From positions 34,661 to 98,660 of the forward strand of contig JALCCG010000054.1 of NCBI GenBank assembly GCA_023212695.1: a DNA stretch of 64,000 bases, read 5' to 3'. Shown piece after piece: positions 12,654-20,987 of this stretch. This DNA is from Sporisorium sorghi. Taxonomy: Eukaryota; Basidiomycota; Ustilaginomycetes; Ustilaginales; Ustilaginaceae. The notes under the pieces were generated by a model. It saw only the letters and a list, made by a program, of their open reading frames with translations, was not told the origin of the DNA and did no database searches. The number at the start of each line of letters is the position of its first letter. Position 1 is the first letter of the stretch. The position numbers were made by a program, and so were the translations under genes.

Positions 12654-12949
12654 ATCGGTCTTCGCGCACACGATAACCTTCGCCAATACATGTGATATCG
12701 TCGCCAGCACATAATGCAAACCTTGTCAGCTTGACCTTTTCATTCGTGCGACGTGGGACCCCGTTCAGCACCCATACCGACATAGTGGCTTAGCAGCCAA
12801 AACGACATAGCAGCTCAACATCAATGCAGAATCGCCATGGATGGAAACCTGCAACTCGATCCTGGAAACTGGCACAGCATCACAAACGCAGACAAAAGCA
12901 GAAAGCTGGTATCTTCATTAAAGCATGCTACCATCTACAACACTCCGCT

Positions 12950-13060
12950 TTAGGTCGACTCGTCGGCCTTCTCGGCCTCGCCGACGGCCTGGTCGATCTC
13001 GCGCTCCTGTTGGGCATCCAAACGAGTCTTCTTGTCAGCTGCTGTTGCACCATCCCAAAG
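12950..13060 (-). other. coding-like 3' extension of the CHZ1-like frame after an in-frame TGA
   Basis: Beyond the TGA at 13061-13063 the same frame stays open to a TAA at 12950-12952. It encodes a hydrophilic, helix-prone stretch (ADKKTRLDAQQERE followed by acidic residues). Removing a 39-nt GT-AG segment (13042-13080) would join it in frame to give 100 residues. The alternative is that it is ordinary 3' UTR. Confidence 0.4.
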
Positions 13061-13291
13061 TCACGGCGGCTTCTCGGCACTTAGCTGCTTAGTAGCGTCG
13101 ACCTTGGCGCCGCGCGTCGAGACGCCGGGCGAGTCGTCGATCATGTTGCTCGTGTCGAGTTCCGAAGCCTCGGACTGGAGCTGCTTCTGCTCGGATCCGC
13201 TCGAGGCGACGTCGTCTTCGGCCTGGGCGTCGACGTTGGTGTCCTGGACCGACTCGTCCTGGATCGGGATCTGCTCTTCCTGCGCCGACAT
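13061..13291 (-). CDS. CHZ1: CHZ1-like histone H2A.Z/H2B chaperone, 76 aa to the first stop
   Basis: A small acidic protein starting at the ATG at 13291. The N-terminal half is Glu/Asp/Gln-rich and disordered in character. The C-terminal part reads ELDTSNMI then TRGAKVDATK, resembling the CHZ motif (acidic, DxSNI, then TRGKxIDY). In yeast Chz1 this motif contacts H2A.Z-H2B dimers and delivers them to SWR1 in the nucleus. The match is short, so the family call is moderate. Whether translation ends here or continues through a mini-intron into the 36-codon extension downstream is unresolved. The gene is tail-to-tail with COX4. Confidence 0.6.
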   Translation of the reverse strand: MSAQEEQIPIQDESVQDTNVDAQAEDDVASSGSEQKQLQSEASELDTSNMIDDSPGVSTRGAKVDATKQLSAEKPP

Positions 13292-14622
13292 GTTGAGTGT
13301 GAGTGAGTGTGAGTGGTTGAACGAGTGTGTTGCGGTGATCCGAAGGGAGTAGGATGTGTTGAGGGAAGGTCGGAGATGAAGAGATGGTAAGATGCGCAAG
13401 TACTTAAACCTTTGCGCTCTCAGTGGACCCTTCGACGCAACAAGGGTCACAAGCTGCGTTGCGTAAAGGCGAGCACCAAAGGGTTGTGCTGCACGCACAA
13501 TGCAGATCGTTCAAGCCTCCACAAGCGACATCGTCATCGAGGGAAGCACCTTCCAAAGGTCACGCTAAGCAGACGTCTGCAGCCATGGTGACGAGCAACA
13601 GTGGCTACTTTCCACGCCATCACACGAGCGTAGTCTACCGTTCGTTCGCTGGGCGCCGGCGAACGACGGAATGCTGATTCATGCTACGATGGGCCCAAAA
13701 TGCAGCTGCTGAACCAGGACAGCCTCCAGAAGAATGCCGAGGAGAGGAGGCGATTGTCACGCGGGCTGTGAGACAGGGTCGACGCGATGCGGTCATGCAG
13801 GGGTTTGGCTCAAAGACGTGAAGCAGTTGTGTTGACCGCTCTTGGTCGCGTCTATGGACAGCCGCAGCATGTGATTGACCAAAGACGTCAGAGAGACGAG
13901 CGCAACATGTCGAGCGAGAGTCTACATCCATCGGACTCGCTTCTTAGCAGGCAAGAAGAACAGTTGATGTGGACAGCAAGCTCGATGGACCCTGGGCTTA
14001 GCAAAGCCGATCTTTCCACCTCGGCTACGGCGGTCTGCCGTTTACGGAAGCGGAACCTCGACGTCAACGGACTCTCTTCTCGGTCCCTCAAGAGGTCTTT
14101 TCACCGGCGGCGGATCTTGACGTGAGGCTCTTTCGTGAGGCGGTCGTAAACACCGACCGGGGCGCCTTGTCTTAGCCCGCTGACCCAAGCAAACACGTCA
14201 GGCAAGACGCGTGACTCGGCGACTGTTGGTGTGGAGTTCGCGTAAAGTGCTGCTCGTTGATTCAACGGTCTTGGTCGTCTGCCAGGGCATCGCGATTGGG
14301 AGAGCCCGATGAAACGGTGTGTTGATGCATGGTCGCAGCCGTCAGGCGCTCGTCTATCGTGCGCCTTGGAAGCTGAGAAGAGTTGACGACGACGGCGTGT
14401 ATCGGTCTCTGTGTGAGGGCAGGCCGAGGAATCTCACATTTTCCCCTTGCCCTCAAGATCTGTGGCAGTTCGATTGCCCTTCACACCATATTTCGGTCTC
14501 AAGAGCATCTCACTTCTCCTCCAGAACATCGTACCCTCACTGGTCCAGGCTCTCAGCGAAAGAACGAGCACTTCTTGTCATCAAATTCGTTGTCATTCCG
14601 TGCAAATGTGCGTCGACCGCAT
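13292..14622. other. intergenic, no gene seen
   Basis: About 1.3 kb upstream of the CHZ1-like gene and downstream of the GST remnant. Only short open frames without recognisable motifs. Confidence 0.55.
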
Positions 14623-14943
14623 CTACTTGATCGGAAGCTTCTGAACAGCAGCCTGGGACTTGGCGTCGTTCTCGATGGTCGCGCACCACTTCTGCACGGT
14701 CGGGTAGGGCGAGAGGTCGATGTTGCCAAAGCGGGCGATGCGGACCCAGGTCCAGAAGGCGAAGTCGGCGATGGTGGGGCGGTCGAGTGCGATAAAGCTC
14801 GATCCGCGCGCCTGTTGCTTCTTGAGCTGCTCCTCGAGGATTTGGTAAAGGCGCGCGGTTTCGCCTTCGAAGCGGGTGAAGGCGGACTTTTGAGGAGCTT
14901 CGCCGTAGGCTCCTTGCCAGTAGTGTACTAGGTAGACAGCTCC
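14623..14943 (-). pseudogene. glutathione S-transferase, C-terminal domain only
   Basis: The open frame encodes about 106 residues of the helical GST C-terminal domain: a Trp/Tyr-rich start (VYLVHYWQGAYGEAPQ), FEGETARLYQILEEQL, then the buried RPTIADFAFWTWV helix and PYPTVQKWCATIE. Intact enzymes conjugate glutathione to electrophiles. The N-terminal thioredoxin-fold half with the glutathione site is absent, no start codon opens the frame, and an in-frame TGA lies at 14944-14946. The missing half is replaced directly by an unrelated reading frame. I read this as a truncated, chimeric relic; an undetected distant exon is the alternative. Confidence 0.6.
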
Positions 14944-15602
14944 TCACGCTCGTCCTTGGCCGCTTTGGGGGTCGGAGAAGACGAGGTACTGGCATGGTCG
15001 AAGGAGGAGGCGTTCGGTTGGGAGGGCGTGTGCGGCGTGGTCGAGGAAGAAGGAGGGCCAGAGGCATCATTGTCGTCGGAGCGGTCGTCCGAAGCAGGCG
15101 ACAGAGGTGGACGGCGGCAGTCGGCCTCCTCGCAAGCGTCGATACGAGCCAGGCGGTCACTAAACCCAGTAGGCAGCATGCCGTTCTCTAGACCACCCCA
15201 CCAGAAGATGTCGCGATCAGAGGCCATATCAGCAAAAGAACGAGAAGGAGGAGCGAGCTGGTAGAGGTCTTCAAGGGGCAGCGTGTTGCCCGGGGCGTGA
15301 AAGGCCCGTAAAGGGTCCAAGGGGAAGGCCGCGCAGAGCATCTTGAGTAGCTCCATTTTGCGGAACTGAAGGACCACTCGGGTCTCATCCAAAGCAAAGT
15401 AGCGGCGAAGTTCGGCTTGACAAGCTGGGTCGGGAAAGCAGGCGATGACCCGGTCGAAAAACTCCTGAAGAGAAGGGGCTGTGTCGGAGAGAACAGGTTG
15501 CGAGTCGGTGGTGAGGTGTCTGTCAACAACCGTGTTCGGAGTGTCGCCTGGTGAGGTAGAGCCGGGTCGGTTGGGCGGAGCTTGTGACGGTGCGCCTGTT
15601 CT
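14928..15602 (-). other. orphan open reading frame of 224 codons, possible mobile-element remnant
   Basis: The frame is open between a TGA at 15603-15605 and a TAG at 14928-14930 and has coding-like composition. The first ATG is only about one third in (near 15356). The centre is helical and hydrophobic (LQEFFDRVIACFPDPACQ, LLKMLCAAFPLDPLRAFH, DIFWWGGLENG). The end is Ser/Pro/Asp-rich and disordered. I recognise no domain. Its position, abutting a GST gene that has lost its 5' half, suggests inserted or rearranged DNA. A gag-type fragment is conceivable but there is no zinc knuckle or protease motif to support it. Confidence 0.35.
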
Positions 15603-15695
15603 TCAAACTGGGAATGACACGAACCAGGGACGGAAGGGATGGTCTCGGATGCTAGCATTGTTCTTTGACAGCTTGATACATTCGTAAGGGGCTTT

Positions 15696-16139
15696 CTACA
15701 GAGCAGTGGTGCCAGCAGCCACGCCGTGGTTGAGCTGCTTGGCAGCCTGCACGAGACCATAAATGCACGTGATGTTGCCCGTCCACCAAGCAATCGTTCG
15801 GGCCCAAGCCAGCGTCGGGTCCTCAACAGTAATATAGAACACCGCAAACGCAGCGCAAGCAGCGAGGTACGTGCCGGCGACGCGGTTGATCAGGCGGTTG
15901 GACGCACCAGCAATCTGCAGCGACAGGATGGTGCCGACGAAGACGGGCAGGCTCTCAACGGCGTTGTAGTGCGCAGCCTCCCATCGCTTGAGACGACACA
16001 GCTGGGCGGGCGTGATCTTGCCCGAGGCGACGTGCTTTTCACCGTTAACGCGCAGATCGTCGCGCGGGTAGACATTGTTGTCTTTGATTTGATGATTTGA
16101 AGTTTGTTTCGCTCGAGACGAACTCGAGCCCAGAAGCAT
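15696..16139 (-). CDS. MAPEG-family membrane protein, 5' end uncertain (147 aa from ATG 16139)
   Basis: MAPEG proteins are four-helix membrane proteins of the ER or outer mitochondrial membrane, often with glutathione transferase or peroxidase activity. The frame carries the family's central pattern: RWEAAHYNAVESLPVFVGTI (aromatic/His-Asn loop then helix 2), RVAGTYLAACAAFAVFYI (helix 3) and TIAWWTGNITCIYGLVQAA (helix 4). The family's first membrane helix, expected before the NNVYPRDDL segment, is missing. The residues here from ATG 16139 are polar. A possible acceptor (AAATCAAAG, about 16085) implies an upstream exon, but none with a membrane helix was found to 16620. Either exon 1 is lost or it was overlooked. 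Confidence 0.65.
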   Translation of the reverse strand: MLLGSSSSRAKQTSNHQIKDNNVYPRDDLRVNGEKHVASGKITPAQLCRLKRWEAAHYNAVESLPVFVGTILSLQIAGASNRLINRVAGTYLAACAAFAVFYITVEDPTLAWARTIAWWTGNITCIYGLVQAAKQLNHGVAAGTTAL

Positions 16140-16684
16140 ACATGCCTGAAGAGGCCAAAACAGCTCCTGTTGTTGAGGCTGCTTGAAGGCGACAAACCGG
16201 TTGCCGCCTCCGCTTGTGTTGCAGCCTCTTGTCCATAGGGCGTAAGAGCATAAAGTCTGCGTAACGCCGCAGACGGTCGAGCGGGCTGGCGCCTCCCACT
16301 AAAGCGGTCGAGGTGTGCTTGGTGTTTTGACTGTCGTCACAGCATGCCTTCGAAGAAGGCGGTGTATAGCGACGCCGTTCAAGCGTGTCGAAAGGGTCGT
16401 TGAACAGCTTGATAAAGCACGTTCCGGACGAGGCGCGCGGCTTTGGAGAGCGTGACGTCTCAAGCCGAGTTGGACATGCGCCAAGACGTCAGCCAAGGCG
16501 TCATCGATTGAGGATGAAAGCGATTCCCGCGCGTGTCCCGATCTGGACTTTTGCCCGATCCATGACCAGCTACGAGCTACGAACGCTGCAGGGTCCAAAA
16601 TTTCATTTCACAGCATGAGAGTGCGGCTTTCTTCCTGCAGCTGCCTCGTTTGCGCATTGAACATCAGCACAAGCAACATCAAGC
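16140..16684. other. divergent intergenic region, no gene seen
   Basis: Lies between the MAPEG gene (minus) and PYM (plus). I searched it for the missing first MAPEG exon and saw no hydrophobic segment in a usable frame. Confidence 0.5.
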
Positions 16685-17422
16685 ATGACTTCAGCTTCGA
16701 CGTCAAGAGATCCAAGAGCTACTGCAGCAGGCATCGTCGAGCGCGCCGATACGCAACAAAGGGTGATTCCCGAATCGAGGAGAGCAGATGGATCGGTCAG
16801 AAAGGAACGCAAAGTCAGGCCTGGCTTCACCCCAGTCGAAGATGTGGTGCGCTATCGACCAGCGCGGGCAAGAGAGGCGGAAGAAGCGCGCAAGAGAGGC
16901 ATTCCTGGCAGTGCGGAACCTTCGATGGCTTCAACGTCCCGCTCGTCTGCCGTATCAGCGCAACCACCTTCGTCTCGAACTCCAGTCTCCGGAAGATCCG
17001 ACTCTGATCGATCTACCTGGCGCCTGAATGCAACAAGACCATCGGCAGCTTCCGACGGCAAGAATGGTGGTCAGCAGCCAAGAGGCAACTTTGCCCCTCT
17101 CGAACCTCCAAAACAGCCAAGAGGCGAGAGACCTCCTGCGACAAGCTCGCTCGATACTTCCGAAACACCGACTTCTGGCGCAAAGCCATGGCAGAACTCG
17201 CGTCTGCGCAAGCCACAACCACCAAAGCTCAGTCAAGAAGCTGCGTCGCCTCTGCCGGAAGCGTGGGACCAAGATGAACCTAGGCAGAACGGCCATTCCG
17301 TCAAGAAGGCGGATGCGGACAAGGTCTCCGCTCGCAAAAAGGCTTCCGCAGATGACTTGGCATCGAGGCTCGACAGTCTGCGCATTGGCGAAAGTAAAGA
17401 CACGAAAGACGCCGAATCCTGA
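16685..17422 (+). CDS. PYM1: PYM (partner of Y14 and Mago; WIBG), 245 aa
   Basis: The first 55 residues contain the Mago-binding signature: SGIVERADxxxRVIPESRRADGS in family terms, here AGIVERADTQQRVIP, then RRADGSVRKERKVRPGFTP and VEDVVRYR. PYM proteins bind the Mago-Y14 heterodimer of the exon junction complex and help remove it from spliced mRNA at the ribosome, in the cytoplasm. The remaining 190 residues are Ser/Pro/Arg-rich and low-complexity, as in other members, ending with a helical SADDLASRLDSLRIGE. It is a single exon with start ATG in AAGC context. An EJC partner fits the intron-rich genes nearby. Confidence 0.85.
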   Translation: MTSASTSRDPRATAAGIVERADTQQRVIPESRRADGSVRKERKVRPGFTPVEDVVRYRPARAREAEEARKRGIPGSAEPSMASTSRSSAVSAQPPSSRTPVSGRSDSDRSTWRLNATRPSAASDGKNGGQQPRGNFAPLEPPKQPRGERPPATSSLDTSETPTSGAKPWQNSRLRKPQPPKLSQEAASPLPEAWDQDEPRQNGHSVKKADADKVSARKKASADDLASRLDSLRIGESKDTKDAES

Positions 17423-17677
17423 CCTTCTTGGCTACACATCCCTATGCCAATCTCATCCTTCACTCTGTAAAGGTCGCAGCCGCTTTGCTGATGAGTTTCA
17501 TTCGTGTCTTGTGCCATATTGCGTTGATACAAAGACGAGTGAGTGTTGTCTTGAGTCGTGTGAGCTTTGACGATTGAAACGCGGAGAAATCCGAAATTGG
17601 ATCGACAGCTTTGGTCACCTTTGCGCGCTTGTCACATTCACATTCTCCGACTCAGCCTTAACTTAAATCTCAATTCT

Positions 17678-18751
17678 ATGAGAAAGAGAAAGAGACAAGG
17701 GTTAAGCCGCATCTCACCTGCCTTCTGGACCGACTTTCAGCAGGGGGTCACCAAGATCCGCTACGACACGCGCAAATTTGCCTTTCGCCCTTGCGAGATC
17801 ACGGCAAGCAGACTCAAACCCTTTATGGAGGAGATCACGACCACAGGTGTAGACCTCTCAGCGGCGGATGACGGCGAACCAACGAGCACGACAGCGTCGT
17901 TTACGCATAGTGGCCCGCGACACGCAGCGCCGCACAGAGGAGCGGGTCATTTCTCCAAACCTGACCGCGGTGGACAGCATGACAAGGGTGCTATGACGGC
18001 TAAGCAGGTGGCCTTGAACACGTTTGGCTGCAGCAAGTTTCAGACGCTGCATCTTTGCTGGGATCCGGTCCCGAACACGGACGACACGACAGATGGCGCG
18101 ACGGCGAACGGGCGACGTAATGGCAGCGGACCGCAGTCTTCGTCGTCTGCTAACGGCGTCAACAGAGAAAGCGACTGGCCGGTCGAGCGACAGGACATTT
18201 GGACCAACACGTCGTCGCAGAACAACGAAGCCCAAGCGCCGCCACCACATACGTCTCAAGCACGAGTCGCTGCAGCCGCCAGCACTCCAAAAGGGAGCTC
18301 TCTCGAGCAATCTGGTAGCACTACAGGTTCGCCCAAGTCGTGGATCATCCCGAGCTCGATCGAGTCCAAGCAGTCGAAAGCCTTCCGAGCCGACCTGATC
18401 GACTCGATTCGCACCACCATTGGCTGGACGCGCCAAGACCAGCAGCTGTTGAGCGACACGCCCTGGCTGTCGTCACAAGCCTCGAACTTGGCGCAACGCC
18501 TCGGCGGCGAAGACAGACTTCACCGCCTCGAGGGTCTTGTTTCTGAAATTGCGTATCAGCAGACCTGCGCGGATGCTAGTGGGAGTGCTTTGCCTGTCAA
18601 CAGCAGCAGCAGCGTTGGAGCGGGTGAGAAGTTGACGATTCGCATGGTGCCGCCCGCGGAGAGACTCAAGCTCGGCGGCATGTACGTGCCTTACACCAAG
18701 GCGCAGCGTGTGCAGTGGTTTCTGGACAACCTGGATACGGATGACGCTTAG
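17678..18751 (+). CDS. unrecognised protein, 357 aa
   Basis: Single exon from ATG 17678 to TAG 18751; the frame is open further 5' but without ATG. The N-terminus is basic (MRKRKRQG) and followed by an aromatic block (PAFWTDFQQGVTKIRYDTRK). Residues 60-240 are Gly/Ser/Gln/Asn-rich and probably disordered. A helical segment (KQSKAFRADLIDSIRTTIGW) and a compact end (RMVPPAERLKLGGMYVPYTK then QRVQWFLDNLDTDDA) look conserved. I do not recognise the family. It follows PYM in the same direction with a 255-nt gap. An upstream exon that would change the N-terminus cannot be excluded. Confidence 0.6.
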   Translation: MRKRKRQGLSRISPAFWTDFQQGVTKIRYDTRKFAFRPCEITASRLKPFMEEITTTGVDLSAADDGEPTSTTASFTHSGPRHAAPHRGAGHFSKPDRGGQHDKGAMTAKQVALNTFGCSKFQTLHLCWDPVPNTDDTTDGATANGRRNGSGPQSSSSANGVNRESDWPVERQDIWTNTSSQNNEAQAPPPHTSQARVAAAASTPKGSSLEQSGSTTGSPKSWIIPSSIESKQSKAFRADLIDSIRTTIGWTRQDQQLLSDTPWLSSQASNLAQRLGGEDRLHRLEGLVSEIAYQQTCADASGSALPVNSSSSVGAGEKLTIRMVPPAERLKLGGMYVPYTKAQRVQWFLDNLDTDDA

Positions 18752-19046
18752 CCCAGAGGTACAATCGAAGCAGATGGCAATCAACCTCGTTCCTGTTGCA
18801 TGCAATCGCAATTTCGACACATCTGAAAGTCGTTCTGCACTCGAAGTGTTGTTCTGTTCTGAGCCGCACTTCCACGTCTGCGTCCGTGAAACTCAAAGCC
18901 GCTCACCACCCTCGCGTGTGATCCCTCAACCACAACGTACACTGATCAACTCATCAACCATCACACACACCCCTCCCATCCCGAAAATGCAAGAGACTCG
19001 ATTGAACACCACCTCACAACCTCGCCTTCACCCCTCCTCCGGCTAG

Positions 19047-19973
19047 TCACTTGCCCTCCACAGCCGGCGTGATACTCAACCCAGACATCCCCTGCAGACT
19101 CTGCAACGTGGGTCTCTCTCCCCTCTCCAGCGCGCCCTGGCTCTCCCTCCTCAACTTCTCCCGCTTACTCGCAGACATGTACACCCTTGGATACGACAGG
19201 GGCGTAATCGCGCCACTGTGCCAGCCGGATTTGCGGCCGTCCTCGTAGTGCTTGATCTCGTGTTCGACGGGTTCGCCGCGGGCGATGCGCTCGCGTTCCT
19301 TCTTGATGCGTTCCTGGGCCTCGTCGCAGCGGGTGCGGAGGAAGTTGATGACGTCCTTGGGGGATGGGTGGTTGAATATCGCTGTGCCGGCGACGATGAT
19401 GTTGGCGCCGGCGTCTGCGCACCTGTCGATGGTTTTGGGGCCTACGCCGCCGTCGACCTCTACGTCCAAATCGGGAAAACGGGCTCGGAGTTCGGCGACT
19501 TTGGGCATGCACTCCTTCATGAACTTCTGCCCTCCGGCACCAGGCCAGACCGTCATGACTAGAATCATATCGACCGCATGTCCCAATTCGTCCGAGATCT
19601 CGCTCGCCGGCGTGCCCGGGTTAATCGCCACCGCCGCACGCATCTTCGTCGCCCGAATCTGTCGCACCACATCCATCGGATCATCCGTAGCCTCCAAGTG
19701 AAACGTATACGACGCTCCTCCCGCTTCAGAGATGTCCTTCACCCACCGTCCCGGATCCGCCACCATCATGTGACAATCCATAAAGATGTTCGGAACCGCC
19801 TTGGACACCGACGCAATCACAGGCGCCCCCATGACGATGTTCGGAACAAAGTGCCCATCCATAATGTCCATGTGCAGCCAGTCGGCGCCCGAGTCCAACA
19901 TGCGCTGACACTCGCAGTTCAGGTTGCCCAGGTCCGAGGCGAGCACCGACGGCGCGATTTTGGTTGCTGGCAT
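19047..19973 (-). CDS. RPE1: ribulose-5-phosphate 3-epimerase with C-terminal extension, 308 aa
   Basis: This enzyme interconverts ribulose-5-phosphate and xylulose-5-phosphate in the pentose phosphate pathway, in the cytosol, using a metal in a TIM barrel. Seen: KIAPSVLASDLGNL, HMDIMDGHFVPN with catalytic Asp36, DCHMMV, AINPGTP, the phosphate-binding region DVEVDGGVG with the second catalytic Asp, and AGTAIFN. The usual family length is about 225; here about 75 residues follow the barrel, rich in Arg, Glu and Ser (ERIKKERERIARGEP, SASKREKLRRESQG). The glycine loop reads MTVWPGAGGQKF where the usual form is MTVEPGFGGQ, a change worth noting near the active site. Single exon. Confidence 0.93.
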   Translation of the reverse strand: MPATKIAPSVLASDLGNLNCECQRMLDSGADWLHMDIMDGHFVPNIVMGAPVIASVSKAVPNIFMDCHMMVADPGRWVKDISEAGGASYTFHLEATDDPMDVVRQIRATKMRAAVAINPGTPASEISDELGHAVDMILVMTVWPGAGGQKFMKECMPKVAELRARFPDLDVEVDGGVGPKTIDRCADAGANIIVAGTAIFNHPSPKDVINFLRTRCDEAQERIKKERERIARGEPVEHEIKHYEDGRKSGWHSGAITPLSYPRVYMSASKREKLRRESQGALERGERPTLQSLQGMSGLSITPAVEGK

Positions 19974-20987
19974 TGTGGCGCGAGTCGGCAGAGCCTAGAA
20001 GAAGTGGTTGGGTGAGGGTAGAATCGGTGGCTGGATGATAGCTGTGGCTATCAGGGGAGAGATGCAGCAGAAAGGGCGCTCTGGCGATTGCCGATTCGTA
20101 GATTGATGCTTGGTCGAGGCAAACGGGTGATACGCAGCAATTGTCGTGGCCCAATAAATGCTATCCGCTCCTGAAAGATGCTGCCGTGAATGAGAAGCTA
20201 CGTCGATGGCAGGGATCGTCACCGGCCTAATGGACGCAGAATCGTTCGCTTTGAGTGTCTCGCCCGTCGAGTGTCGTCTGACAGAATCGCCCGCAAAACA
20301 ACCTTGAAGATGGGACGCTGTTCGAGCCGAGCGATGGTCTTGCTTGCAGGTCCGCAGAGCTCAGAGAGAGGTAATGTATGAGATGGAGATGGGAAGGAAA
20401 GTTCTGTCTCTGATACCAAAGATGGAAAAAGCCAAAAAGCCAAACGCACAAAGCCGAGCAGGTGAGATGAGATAGAGCTGCTGCAGCAGTAGTCACCACA
20501 CCGTCAGAAAAGAATGGCCCATTCGCGCGGTCCAGAGCCTTACCGCAAAGTCAGCCAAGGCGGCGCTGTATCGCCGAACACCACTCACTCGCCCCGCCGC
20601 TCGCTATCTGATGCCTTTTGGAAATTTTGAATTTTCCTTCTCTCTCTCTCTCTCCCACAGGCGTATCGATGATGCTGCTGTTGCTCCCTCGCTTGGCTTG
20701 GCGGTGCGGCGGCGGTGCTGCCTAAACAAAATTCCAAAAAAAAGAAAGCCGAAAGAGAAGTTCCACGGCCGTGTTGGGGAAGACAGAGCCCAAGGCCAGC
20801 ATTTCGTCACTTGGCCTTCCCAAAAACAGCCCAAATCGCCGATACGAAGACGCCGGACCGCCGCTCCGGTCTCTTCTCAAGACAATCTGCTCACCACCAG
20901 CACGCTAGGAAGCTCGACATCATACAATGAGATCACTGAGATTTCGACTACAGCAGGGGTATCAGTGCTCGCCTCTCTTTCCTTCCT
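19974..20987. other. intergenic, no gene seen
   Basis: Promoter side of the epimerase gene and 3' side of the SMP-C2 gene. Contains a CT run at about 20640-20654. No coding signal. Confidence 0.55.
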
